From Ensifer adhaerens (GTDB lineage: Bacteria; Pseudomonadota; Alphaproteobacteria; Rhizobiales; Rhizobiaceae), in NCBI RefSeq assembly GCF_020035535.1, contig NZ_CP083349.1, positions 248,001 to 312,000 on the forward strand: DNA of 64,000 nucleotides, given 5' to 3'. Below, piece after piece: positions 44,666-52,808 of the stretch; position 1 is the stretch's first letter, and each line of letters opens with the position of its first letter. The notes beneath the pieces were generated by a model. It was not told where the DNA came from, did not search any database, and saw only the letters and a program-made list of their open reading frames with translations. A program made the translations under genes and the position numbers.

Positions 44666-46579
44666 CTAGCGCTCGAACGAGCTGGTACGCGCCGGCAGGG
44701 CCGGGACGTCGATATGGTCGGGCGCCAGGCCTTTTCGTGCGCGGTCAGCCATCATTTCGTAGCCCTGTTCCAGGTGGCGGCAGAAGCGTTCGGCGTCGAA
44801 CAGCGGCATGCGGAAACGGTTTTCCTCGAGAGTCTTGCGGTAGTCGGCAATCTTGTCGCGGTTGCTGTAGAGTGCGACTGCCTCGCGCACATAATCCTCC
44901 GGCCCTGCGGCAACGAGTTCCGGCACGCCGATGGCGTTGAGCAGGCTCCCGCTCACGCGCGAGGCGAAGTTGGTGCCCTTGAAGGTCAGGACCGGAAGGC
45001 CGGCCCAAAGCTGCTCCGACGTCGTCGTGTGGCCATTATAGGGATAGGTGTCGAGGCCGATGTCCGCCACCGGAATACGGCTGATATGGTCGTGATAGAG
45101 GACCTTGGGGCAGACGACGATGCGTTTGGTATCGATGCCGGCGCTCTTGAACTTTGCGATGATGTTCGCTCGTGAGTCCGGGCGGCCGCACATCAGCCAC
45201 AGCACGCTGTCCGGAGTCTGCTGAAGAATCTCGATCCAGAGGTTGATCGTCTGCAGCGATATCTTGCGATTGGCGTTGAACGACGCGAAGACGAACGCAT
45301 CCTCGGGAAGGCCGAGCTGGCGACGCGACAATGCCTTCGGCAGCGGGCGGCTGTAAGGGTCGTTCGGCTGATAGGTCTCCGGCAGGCGGCAATATTTTTC
45401 GTAGTAATGCTTTTCGCTTCCGTCGGGCAGCACGTGGGGATCGCCGATGATGTAGTCCAGATCGACGTTGACGGTAGTGCCGGGGAAGCCGAGCCAGCTG
45501 ACCTGGATGGGGGCGGCCTTGTGGTTGAAGATCGTCGCCCGGCTTTCGAGCGTGTGCCCCTTCAGGTCGACGAGGATGTCGATGTTCTGGGCGCGGATGA
45601 CTGCGGCCGCATGCTCATCGGAAAGCTCGCCGATCTGGATGATATTGCCCCATTTTTCGCGGGAGCCGTTATCCCTTGCGACATTGCTGGGTGAAGTATG
45701 GCAGAACAGCGTGACCTCGAAGCGTGTGCGGTCATGCGCCTCAAGCGCCGCTGCCATCAGCTTCATGGTCGCGTGATCGTGCCAGAAGTCGGAAGACACA
45801 TAGCCGATGCGTATGCGATCGCCCCATGCATGTGGCATGGTCCGGCGCAACTCGGTGTTTTCCGGCGGGAAGGGGCGATATTGCGAGCCGGCGATCCGGT
45901 TAAGCCTCTCATCTCCGCACCAGGTAACGTGGTAATATGGCGCTTCCGACGAGAGGGTGTCGTCCTGACCAAGCTTCAGGGCTCTCTCGATATCACGGTG
46001 ATGCTTCTCGACCTCCGGATAGTCGTTGGCTTCGCGGGCGTAGACGAGATAGGCCGAGCGCAGCGTCGTGTTCTTCGGGTAGGCCTTGAAGAGATTGGCG
46101 ACGGCTTCGCGGTCCTGCACATCGCCAACATCCGCTGTCAGGAGTTTGAATGCGAGCGATTGGTGATAGCGATTGGCGCTGGTCGAAAGCGGCGCCTTGA
46201 ACAGGCCGAGAATCTCTTTCTGGTCGCGCTTCAGGAAAATCGAAGCGATGATGAAGGCGATATCCGGATCCGTCTTGGCCTTTTCGAGAAGCGGCAGGCC
46301 GATCGCAAGCGCTTCGTCTTCGTGCCCGTTGGTGAAATAGAGTTTCATCGCCTCCGTCAGATAGTCCTGCGACCGCGAGCCGCCGGCCTCGCCGGCGAGC
46401 TGGTAGGCGCGCGCCGCTTCAGGCTTGAACCCCAGTTTCAGCAGAACCTTGGCGAGCAGCACATAGGTCTTCGTATCCCGATTGACGTTCATCAGGATGT
46501 TGAGCTGGTCGAGCGCGTCCGTGTACTGGCCTTTCTGGTATTGCCGGGAAGCGGTCGAGAAGATGGCTTGGGCGTTCAC
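44666..46579 (-). CDS. SPINDLY/OGT-type O-linked glycosyltransferase (GT41)
   Basis: A 637-residue protein with an N-terminal TPR region (about 1-230, helices such as YQKGQYTDALDQLNILMNVN) and a C-terminal GT41 catalytic half. The latter shows RIRIGYVSSDFWHDHATMKL, VDLKGHTLESRATIF, APIQVSWLGFPGTT, DYIIGDPHVLP and LDTYPYNGHTTTSEQLW, all landmarks of SPINDLY/O-GlcNAc transferases that glycosylate Ser/Thr of proteins. The GTG at 46579 (GGAG seven bases upstream) is the best start; the frame extends to 46723. It lies between the basal-body operon and the flagellin genes, facing away from both, so flagellin glycosylation is the obvious hypothesis. No membrane span. Confidence 0.9.
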   Translation of the reverse strand: MNAQAIFSTASRQYQKGQYTDALDQLNILMNVNRDTKTYVLLAKVLLKLGFKPEAARAYQLAGEAGGSRSQDYLTEAMKLYFTNGHEDEALAIGLPLLEKAKTDPDIAFIIASIFLKRDQKEILGLFKAPLSTSANRYHQSLAFKLLTADVGDVQDREAVANLFKAYPKNTTLRSAYLVYAREANDYPEVEKHHRDIERALKLGQDDTLSSEAPYYHVTWCGDERLNRIAGSQYRPFPPENTELRRTMPHAWGDRIRIGYVSSDFWHDHATMKLMAAALEAHDRTRFEVTLFCHTSPSNVARDNGSREKWGNIIQIGELSDEHAAAVIRAQNIDILVDLKGHTLESRATIFNHKAAPIQVSWLGFPGTTVNVDLDYIIGDPHVLPDGSEKHYYEKYCRLPETYQPNDPYSRPLPKALSRRQLGLPEDAFVFASFNANRKISLQTINLWIEILQQTPDSVLWLMCGRPDSRANIIAKFKSAGIDTKRIVVCPKVLYHDHISRIPVADIGLDTYPYNGHTTTSEQLWAGLPVLTFKGTNFASRVSGSLLNAIGVPELVAAGPEDYVREAVALYSNRDKIADYRKTLEENRFRMPLFDAERFCRHLEQGYEMMADRARKGLAPDHIDVPALPARTSSFER

Positions 46580-46765
46580 TGATAGCTCCGTCGTATGGGC
46601 TGCCGGCATCGAGGGCTTGGCACCTCGATGTCGCAAAGCGGGTCTTGCAGCCATCGTAGGGGCGGGACCTTGCCTCAGGCATGACGCGGCCGGCCCGGAT
46701 TGGCGTGCGGTTCCGTCTCGCAAAGGGCCATTTCAATGGTCCGCCCGGTAACCCCACGCGCTCAC

Positions 46766-46780
46766 TTAAAGCCTTGTTAA
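46766..46780 (+). promoter_or_regulatory. Perfect TTAA-N7-TTAA (CtrA-type) site upstream of flaA
   Basis: TTAAAGCCTTGTTAA, two TTAA boxes seven bases apart. Located about 205 bases before flaA and 187 before the divergent OGT gene, so it could act on either or both. Confidence 0.5.
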
Positions 46781-46922
46781 GTATAAATTATCTCTCGCTG
46801 GTACCGTCTCGGCATTTAAGGAATTCGCAAGCATTGGGCTCGATATTCGGCCTCACATGACGGGTTTGGTTTCTTCCGAGAAAGTCGTTGGAACCGAGAG
46901 GCATGAAGCCGATCCGCCATCA

Positions 46923-46950
46923 CCGGTAGTGTAAACAGTCCGGTATGTCC
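46923..46950 (+). promoter_or_regulatory. Flagellin upstream element (CCGGTA ... CCGGTATGTCC), flaA
   Basis: CCGGTA at 46923-46928 and CCGGTATGTCC at 46940-46950 end 33 bases before the start codon. The same pair of blocks occurs before flaB, flaD and flaC. This shared element is the best candidate for the core promoter or activator (possibly Rem) contact. Confidence 0.6.
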
Positions 46951-46983
46951 CCCAATCGTCTTAAGTAAAAAAGGGACACTCTA

Positions 46984-47925
46984 ATGACGAGCATCATGAC
47001 CAATTCCGCCGCTATGGGCGCTCTCGCTACCCTGCGTTCGATCAACTCGCAGATGGAAACCACCCAGGACCGCATCTCGTCGGGCCTGCGCGTTGGTTCC
47101 GCTTCTGACAACGCCGCTTACTGGTCGATCGCAACCACCATGCGTTCGGACAACAAGGCGCTCTCGACCGTTCAGGACGCCCTCGGCCTCGGCGCTGCCA
47201 AGACCGACGTTGCCTACACGGCCATGGAAAACTCCAAGGACGTCGTCGACGAGATCAAGAAGAAGCTGGTTGCCGCCAGCGAGCCGGGCGTTGACAAGAG
47301 CAAGATCCAGAAGGAAGTCAAGGAACTGCAGAACCAGCTGGTGAGCATTGCCAAGTCGGCTTCGTTCTCTGGCGAAAACTGGGTTTACAACGACAACAAC
47401 AACGCGGCTGCCACCAAGTCGATCGTCGGCTCGTTCAACCGTGACAACCAGGGCAACGTCAGCCTGACGACGCTCCAGTTCGACACGAACAAGAGCTCGC
47501 TGATCCAGGTCGACAGCACCGGCACCAACGTCACCAACGGCACGGGCCTGCTCTCCAGCAACATGGAGTACAAGGATGCAACCGGCTCGACCGTGACCGC
47601 CGGCTACAGCGTCCTGAGCATGGACATCACCAACATGACGGCCGGCGCTCTGGCTGAAGCCATCTCGGGCGTTGACGCAACGCTGCTGCAGATGACCGAC
47701 GCTGCATCCGACCTCGGCGCGCTCAACAGCCGCGTCGAACTGCAGAAGAACTTCGTTCAGGACCTCTCGGACTCGATCGAGAAGGGCATCGGCAAGCTCG
47801 TCGACGCCGACATGAACGAAGAGTCGACCCGCCTCAAGGCTCTGCAGACGCAGCAGCAGCTCGGCATCCAGGCGCTCTCGATCGCCAACTCGAACTCGCA
47901 GAACATCCTGTCGCTGTTCCGTTAA
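46984..47925 (+). CDS. flaA: Flagellin A
   Basis: Principal filament subunit by analogy with S. meliloti, 313 residues. The N-terminal D0/D1 part (MTSIMTNSAAMGALATLRSI, then TTQDRISSGLRVGSASDNAA) and the C-terminal part (GIGKLVDADMNEESTRLKAL, then QTQQQLGIQALSIANSNSQN, ending LFR) are the classic flagellin ends. The central variable part is short, so the protein is smaller than S. meliloti FlaA. AGGGAC lies upstream of the ATG. It has its own promoter element and terminator. Gene letters in this cluster follow the S. meliloti order flaA-flaB-flaD-flaC. Confidence 0.95.
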   Translation: MTSIMTNSAAMGALATLRSINSQMETTQDRISSGLRVGSASDNAAYWSIATTMRSDNKALSTVQDALGLGAAKTDVAYTAMENSKDVVDEIKKKLVAASEPGVDKSKIQKEVKELQNQLVSIAKSASFSGENWVYNDNNNAAATKSIVGSFNRDNQGNVSLTTLQFDTNKSSLIQVDSTGTNVTNGTGLLSSNMEYKDATGSTVTAGYSVLSMDITNMTAGALAEAISGVDATLLQMTDAASDLGALNSRVELQKNFVQDLSDSIEKGIGKLVDADMNEESTRLKALQTQQQLGIQALSIANSNSQNILSLFR

Positions 47926-47976
47926 TCGGTCGCCAGACGACGCGGGTCTCGGTCCGCGCCGGATAGCAGAAAATCG

Positions 47977-48010
47977 AAACCGCGCTTCGCAAGAAGCGCG
48001 GTTTTTTGTT
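47977..48010 (+). terminator. Rho-independent terminator of flaA
   Basis: AAACCGCGCTTC (47977-47988) pairs perfectly with GAAGCGCGGTTT (47993-48004), with a GCAA tetraloop and a run of six T from 48002. A near-copy follows flaB. Confidence 0.92.
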
Positions 48011-48064
48011 GGGTTTATCGAATGTCGGAGCGTTCCGAAAATAATCGCAGCGTCTTAGGTCGGT

Positions 48065-48177
48065 GTTAACCACGATGGTGTTTTCTGTGTCCATCGAAGG
48101 AGCGGGTTAACCAACAACATTAACCGGTTAACAGGCATGACGCTGACCGCTTCTTCCCGGTAGCTCCCGGAATGTCC
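48065..48177 (+). promoter_or_regulatory. flaB upstream region with GTTAAC repeats and flagellin element
   Basis: GTTAACC occurs at 48065, then TTAA boxes at 48107, 48120 and 48128 (spacings of nine and four bases). CCGGTA lies at 48157-48162 and CCGGAATGTCC at 48167-48177, 39 bases before the flaB start. The same layout, clearly duplicated, precedes flaD. GTTAAC boxes also occur upstream of rem, so Rem or CtrA binding is plausible. Confidence 0.55.
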
Positions 48178-48215
48178 CTTTTTTTCGAGTATTGCCAACA
48201 AGGGGCACACATCCA

Positions 48216-49160
48216 ATGACCAGCATCATGACGAACACCGCTGCAATGGCGGCTCTCTCCACTCTGCGTTCGATCAATTCGGATATGGAAACCACCCAGG
48301 ACCGCATCTCGTCGGGCCTGCGCGTCGGTTCCGCTGCCGACAACGCCGCTTACTGGTCGATCGCGACCACCATGCGTTCCGACAACAAGGCTCTCGGCAC
48401 GGTTCAGGACGCTCTCGGCCTCGGCGCTGCCAAGACCGACGTTGCCTACACGGCCATGGAAAACTCCAAGGACGTCGTCGACGAGATCAAGAAGAAGCTG
48501 GTTGCCGCCAGCGAGCCGGGCGTCGACAAGAGCAAGATCCAGAAGGAAATCAAGGAGCTGCAGAACCAGCTCATCAGCATTTCCAAGTCGGCTTCGTTCT
48601 CCGGCGAAAACTGGGTCTACAACGACGCGAACAACACGGCTGCCACCAAGTCGATCGTCGGCTCGTTCAACCGCGACGCCCAGGGCAACGTCAGCCTGAC
48701 GACGCTCCAGTTCGACACGAACAAGAGCTCGCTGATCCAGGTCGACAGCACCGGCACCAACGTCACCAACGGCACGGGCCTGCTCTCCAGCAACATGGAA
48801 TACAAGCTGGCAACCAACGGCGCGACCGTCACGGCTGGCTACAGCGTGCTGTCGATGGACATCACCAACATGACGGTGGGCGCTTTGGCCGAAGCCATCT
48901 CGGGCGTTGACGCAACGCTGTTGCAGATGACCGATGCCGCCGCTGACCTCGGTGCGCTCAACAGCCGCGTCGAACTGCAGAAGAACTTCGTTCAGGACCT
49001 CTCGGACTCGATCGAGAAGGGCATCGGCAAGCTCGTCGACGCCGACATGAACGAAGAGTCGACCCGCCTGAAGGCTCTGCAGACGCAGCAGCAGCTCGGC
49101 ATCCAGGCGCTGACGATCGCCAACTCGAACTCGCAGAACATCCTGTCGCTGTTCCGTTAA
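48216..49160 (+). CDS. flaB: Flagellin B
   Basis: Filament subunit, 314 residues, almost identical to FlaA at both ends and over most of the centre. The ATG at 48216 begins MTSIMTNTAAMAALSTLRSI, aligned with the other flagellins, and AAGGGG lies about ten bases upstream; the frame's extension to 48192 is not used. A 119-base stretch (48681-48799) is identical with flaA and flaD. Monocistronic with own terminator. Confidence 0.95.
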   Translation: MTSIMTNTAAMAALSTLRSINSDMETTQDRISSGLRVGSAADNAAYWSIATTMRSDNKALGTVQDALGLGAAKTDVAYTAMENSKDVVDEIKKKLVAASEPGVDKSKIQKEIKELQNQLISISKSASFSGENWVYNDANNTAATKSIVGSFNRDAQGNVSLTTLQFDTNKSSLIQVDSTGTNVTNGTGLLSSNMEYKLATNGATVTAGYSVLSMDITNMTVGALAEAISGVDATLLQMTDAAADLGALNSRVELQKNFVQDLSDSIEKGIGKLVDADMNEESTRLKALQTQQQLGIQALTIANSNSQNILSLFR

Positions 49161-49211
49161 TCGGTCGCCAGACGACACGGGTTCCGGCCCGCGTCCGACA
49201 GCAAAAAATCG

Positions 49212-49242
49212 AACCGCGCTTCGCAAGAGGCGCGGTTTTTTC
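49212..49242 (+). terminator. Rho-independent terminator of flaB
   Basis: AACCGCGCTTC (49212-49222) pairs with GAGGCGCGGTT (49227-49237), one G-T pair, GCAA loop, and six T from 49236. It resembles the flaA terminator, consistent with duplication of the entire transcription unit. Confidence 0.9.
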
Positions 49243-49293
49243 TTGGAGGGCTTCAGTGGCAAATGTCGAAAATACTGCGGCGTTTTAGTCTTT

Positions 49294-49394
49294 GTTAACC
49301 ACGATGGTGTTTTCTGTGGCCAACGAAGCGGCGGGTTAATCAACATTAACAGGCATGAGGCTGACCGCCGCTTCCCGGTAATCCCGGAATGTCC
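49294..49394 (+). promoter_or_regulatory. flaD upstream region, copy of the flaB one
   Basis: GTTAACCACGATGGTGTTTT occurs here as before flaB. CCGGTA at 49375-49380 and CCGGAATGTCC at 49384-49394 follow, again 39 bases before the start codon. TTAA boxes are present around 49336-49350. Confidence 0.55.
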
Positions 49395-49432
49395 CTTTAC
49401 ATTCCAAATCAGCCACAAGGGGCAATCAGCCA

Positions 49433-50377
49433 ATGACCAGCATCATGACGAACACCGCCGCAATGGGCGCGCTTCAGACCCTGCGTTCGATCAACTCGCA
49501 GATGGAAACCACCCAGGACCGCATCTCGTCGGGCCTGCGCGTCGGTTCCGCTGCCGACAACGCCGCCTACTGGTCGATCGCAACCACCATGCGTTCGGAC
49601 AACAAGGCGCTCTCGACAGTTGAAGACGCCCTCGGCCTCGGCGCTGCCAAGACCGACGTCGCCTACACGGCCATGGAAAACTCCAAGGACGTCGTCGATG
49701 AGATCAAGAAGAAGCTGGTTGCCGCCAGCGAGCCGGGTGTCGACAAGAGCAAGATCCAGAAGGAAATCAAGGAGCTGCAAAGCCAGCTCGTGAGCATTGC
49801 CAAGTCGGCTTCGTTCTCCGGCGAAAACTGGATCTACAACGACACCAACAACACGGCTGCCACCAAGTCGATTGTCGGCTCGTTCAACCGCGACGCCCAG
49901 GGCAACGTCAGCCTGACGACGCTCCAGTTCGACACGAACAAGAGCTCGCTGATCCAGGTCGACAGCACCGGCACCAACGTCACCAACGGCACGGGCCTGC
50001 TCTCCAGCAACATGGAATACAAGCTGGCGACCAACGGTGCGACCGTCACGGCTGGCTATAGCGTCCTGACCATGGACATCACCAACATGACGATGGGCGC
50101 TCTGGCCGAAGCCATCTCGGGTGTTGACGCAACGCTGCTACAGATGACCGATGCCGCCGCCGATCTCGGCGCGCTCAACAGCCGCGTCGAACTGCAGCAG
50201 AACTTCGTTCGCGACCTCTCGGACTCGATCGAGAAGGGCGTTGGCCGTCTCGTCGACGCGGACATGAACGAAGAGTCGACCCGCCTCAAGGCTCTGCAGA
50301 CGCAGCAGCAGCTCGGCATCCAGGCGCTGACGATCGCCAATACCAACTCGCAGAACATTCTGTCGCTGTTCCGCTAA
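49433..50377 (+). CDS. flaD: Flagellin D
   Basis: Filament subunit of 314 residues, very close to FlaA and FlaB. Differences are mostly near the C-terminus (LQQNFVRDLSDSIEKGVGRL in place of LQKNFVQDLSDSIEKGIGKL), where it resembles the FlaC-type and the left-edge flagellin. The mix of FlaB-like body and FlaC-like end suggests recombination between copies. The ATG follows AAGGGG by about ten bases. The name flaD is by position. Confidence 0.9.
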   Translation: MTSIMTNTAAMGALQTLRSINSQMETTQDRISSGLRVGSAADNAAYWSIATTMRSDNKALSTVEDALGLGAAKTDVAYTAMENSKDVVDEIKKKLVAASEPGVDKSKIQKEIKELQSQLVSIAKSASFSGENWIYNDTNNTAATKSIVGSFNRDAQGNVSLTTLQFDTNKSSLIQVDSTGTNVTNGTGLLSSNMEYKLATNGATVTAGYSVLTMDITNMTMGALAEAISGVDATLLQMTDAAADLGALNSRVELQQNFVRDLSDSIEKGVGRLVDADMNEESTRLKALQTQQQLGIQALTIANTNSQNILSLFR

Positions 50378-50431
50378 GCGAACGACAGGGAAGGGCGGGC
50401 GACTATTCGCCCCACTTTTCGACACAACAGA

Positions 50432-50470
50432 AAGGCCGCACGCCCTCGGGGTCGTGCGGCCTTCTTCGTT
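50432..50470 (+). terminator. Rho-independent terminator of flaD
   Basis: AAGGCCGCACG (50432-50442) pairs perfectly with 50453-50463 across a ten-base loop, followed by CTTCGTTTTG. Confidence 0.85.
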
Positions 50471-50583
50471 TTGCGCATGGTTCTCAGTTTTGGGGCGCGT
50501 CGGCAGCGTGTGCGACCCATCCTTAACCGTTTGTCCATATTCCCTTATTTTTGTTCACCTTCGTTACCAGCTCGCTAACGTCG

Positions 50584-50602
50584 TTAACCATTTGTTAACC
50601 AT
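50584..50602 (+). promoter_or_regulatory. Perfect CtrA-type site TTAACCAT-N3-TTAACCAT upstream of flaC
   Basis: TTAACCATTTGTTAACCAT: two TTAA boxes seven bases apart, each extended to TTAACCAT. This is the strongest CtrA-like site in the window. It lies about 140 bases before the flaC start; TTAACC at 50523 and GGTTAAG at 50619 add half-site-like boxes nearby. Confidence 0.6.
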
Positions 50603-50686
50603 GCGATCGTTACACATTGGTTAAGAGCGAAGGGTCGCCCCCAGGGCAAAACAGGGGCGATTCGCATGATGCCAGTCCCATCGCTG

Positions 50687-50710
50687 CCGGTTCTGCACTC
50701 CGGAATGTCT
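50687..50710 (+). promoter_or_regulatory. Flagellin upstream element (CCGGTT ... CCGGAATGTCT), flaC
   Basis: CCGGTT at 50687-50692 and CCGGAATGTCT at 50700-50710 match the element preceding flaA, flaB and flaD, here 29 bases before the start codon. The rest of the 50471-50738 gap has no gene. Confidence 0.55.
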
Positions 50711-50738
50711 TCAGAAATTCATTCGGGGCAGGTGACCA

Positions 50739-51710
50739 ATGACCAGCATCATGACCAATACCGCCGCTATGGCGGCGCTTCAGACCTTGCGTTCCATCAA
50801 CACCGACATGGCCGAAGTCCAGGACCGGATTTCCTCGGGTTACCGCGTCCAGACCGCGGCGGACAATGCCGCCTATTGGTCGATCGCGACCACCATGCGC
50901 TCCGACAACGCCGCACTGTCGACCGTCGAAGACGCGCTCGGCCTCGGTGCAGCCAAGATCGATACAGCCTATGCGGCGATGAATTCGTCGATCGACGTCG
51001 TCAGCGAGATCAAGCGCAAGCTTGTCGCAGCACGCGAGCCGGGCGTCGACAAGCTGAAGATCGACAAGGAAATCACTGAACTCAAGAACCAGCTCCTGGC
51101 GGCCGCCCAGTCGGCATCCTTCTCCAGCGAAAACTGGCTCTACAACGCGAACACGGCCTCGGTCGGCACCAAGTCGATCGTTGCCTCGTTCAACCGCGAC
51201 GCCAACGGCAACGTGTCGGTCACCACGCTCGACTTCGACACGGCGCAATCCATGCTGATCGACACGGCCAATGCAAGCCGCGGTCTGCTGACCCGGAGCT
51301 ACGACGCCTCCCAGCTCACCTCGCCGGTCGGCACCTCGGCCAAGCTGTTCCACCTGATCGGCGCGCCGGTGACCACGCCGAACGCGACCTCGTCGGAAGT
51401 CAAGCTGACGGCAGCGACCACAGATGCCCAGATGGACGACATGATCCGCGTCGTCGACCATATCCTCGGTCAGCTGACGGATGCAGGCTCCACGCTCGGT
51501 GCTATTACCAAACGCATCGACATGCAGGAAAGCTTCATCGCCAACCTCATGGATACGATCGACAAGGGCGTCGGTCGTCTGGTCGACGCCGACATGAACG
51601 AAGAGTCGACACGGCTCAAGGCTCTGCAGACCCAGCAGCAGCTCGGCATCCAGGCGCTCTCGATCGCCAACACGAATTCCGAGAACATCCTGCGCCTGTT
51701 CCAACAGTAA
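50739..51710 (+). CDS. flaC: Flagellin C (divergent copy)
   Basis: The most divergent of the four complete flagellins, 323 residues. The ends are conserved (MTSIMTNTAAMAALQTLRSI; EESTRLKALQTQQQLGIQAL), but the central 150 residues differ strongly from the FlaA/B/D group and the C-terminus reads RLFQQ instead of LFR. The N-terminal D1 part has MAEVQDRISSGYRV rather than METTQDRISSGLRV. Probably a minor subunit with a distinct role. The name is by position after flaD. Confidence 0.92.
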   Translation: MTSIMTNTAAMAALQTLRSINTDMAEVQDRISSGYRVQTAADNAAYWSIATTMRSDNAALSTVEDALGLGAAKIDTAYAAMNSSIDVVSEIKRKLVAAREPGVDKLKIDKEITELKNQLLAAAQSASFSSENWLYNANTASVGTKSIVASFNRDANGNVSVTTLDFDTAQSMLIDTANASRGLLTRSYDASQLTSPVGTSAKLFHLIGAPVTTPNATSSEVKLTAATTDAQMDDMIRVVDHILGQLTDAGSTLGAITKRIDMQESFIANLMDTIDKGVGRLVDADMNEESTRLKALQTQQQLGIQALSIANTNSENILRLFQQ

Positions 51711-51832
51711 GGCGCAATGGCGGGGAGCGGCCGGCACGGCCACCTGATCCGCCAAATCCTTCCGCGCCCCAGAACGGGGGCGGCAAAAGTTGAGTTCTGC
51801 CACGTCGTCGGTCACGGCACCCGGTGGAAACG

Positions 51833-51880
51833 GTTGGACCGCGCTAATTGCCCTGGCGCGGTCCAACACATTCATTTTCG
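51833..51880 (+). terminator. Terminator-like hairpin after flaC
   Basis: GTTGGACCGCGC (51833-51844) pairs perfectly with 51856-51867 over an 11-base loop; a modest T-containing tail (ACATTCATTTTCG) follows. Likely ends the flaC transcript. Confidence 0.7.
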
Positions 51881-52154
51881 CACAAGTTTGACCGAATAGC
51901 CTTCTCTCGCAGTCCTGTCGGATGACTGCCGGCCAAAATGAATCTTGGCCGCCGCCTGCATCGGATCGCCCCGGGAACGAATGTCTCCGGATCTCGCCGA
52001 TGTACGTCAAGAATGTTGGGTTCTCCGCATCCGCGGCCGGACCCGTGGGAGACATGTCAGCAGTGCCAGGAGCAATGGAAGTTCGCGCCAGAGGGTGCCG
52101 TCTCGCGACCAGCCGGGGCTTGCCGCATCGCTGCGCTGCCACGAGTGACCGGTC
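51881..52154. other. Intergenic region before the FliH-like gene
   Basis: Several overlapping short frames in this stretch have no ribosome-binding sites or recognisable products. It must hold the promoter of the operon starting at 52155. No TTAA-N7-TTAA motif and no flagellin element are seen. Confidence 0.5.
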
Positions 52155-52808
52155 ATGAGTGCGATGCTCTCCCGCTACCTCAAGGATTTCAGCGCGCCGA
52201 AAGTCGAGCTGTCGCTGATGCCTCAAAAGTATTTCCCTGACCTGGACAGCGACTATGCCGATGGCGACCGCCTCGGCGCGAGGCCAGCCATGCCGGAGAT
52301 CGACATCGACACGGAGCGCCGAAGGGCCTTTGCAGAAGGCCGTGCCGAGGCGACGGCTGAACTCGTCTTCGAACATGAACGCCAGATCGCCGACCTGCAG
52401 GCAGCCCACGCGGCCGAGCTCGCGGCATTGACCCAGCGCCTCGAAGCGGAAACCGCCGCCCGCCTGGCCGAGCGTTTTGCCGACCTGGCCGACAGCCTGG
52501 TCACAGCACTTGGCGATCAGACCGCTCGCGTTCTTGCACCCGTCATGGAGGATGCACTCCTGCAGCGCGCCGTCGCCGACATGGCGCAGATGATCAAGCA
52601 GGGCCTGGTGGCTGGCGAGGGTTGCACCCTCGTCGTCAAGGGCCCGACACAACTCTTCGAGGCGCTGAAGCGCCAGCTCGGGGAGGACATGCCGTTGTTC
52701 CGCCACGTCGAAACCGACGACATCGATCTCGCTGTCGAAATGGACGGTACGATCCTGGTGACGCGCATGGCCGCCTGGGCCGATACTGTCCGGAAAGTTC
52801 TCGCATGA
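52155..52808 (+). CDS. Flagellar cluster protein, candidate FliH-type export regulator
   Basis: A 217-residue soluble protein. Residues about 50-115 form a long charged helix or coiled coil (ERRRAFAEGRAEATAELVFE, then many Ala/Glu heptads), and the C-terminal 90 residues make a globular domain ending in strand-turn-strand (DDIDLAVEMDGTILVTRMAA). This architecture, a coiled coil followed by a small alpha/beta domain, is that of FliH, which holds the export ATPase FliI and which is otherwise not evident in this cluster. The assignment is inference; no clear sequence signature proves it. It overlaps motB by four bases (ATGA). Confidence 0.65.
   Translation: MSAMLSRYLKDFSAPKVELSLMPQKYFPDLDSDYADGDRLGARPAMPEIDIDTERRRAFAEGRAEATAELVFEHERQIADLQAAHAAELAALTQRLEAETAARLAERFADLADSLVTALGDQTARVLAPVMEDALLQRAVADMAQMIKQGLVAGEGCTLVVKGPTQLFEALKRQLGEDMPLFRHVETDDIDLAVEMDGTILVTRMAAWADTVRKVLA

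Larger units (their letters stand above)
46580..46983. other. Control region between the OGT gene and flaA
   Basis: About 400 bases with divergent promoters and no supported gene. The centre is AT-rich around 46775-46800 (TTAAGTATAAATTATC). It includes a perfect CtrA-type motif at 46766-46780 and the flagellin-specific CCGG element at 46923-46950. Confidence 0.55.

Noticed and set aside
51717..52240. Several 60-100 codon frames between flaC and the FliH-like gene
   Set aside because: Mutually overlapping, without ribosome-binding sites, and one contains the flaC terminator hairpin.
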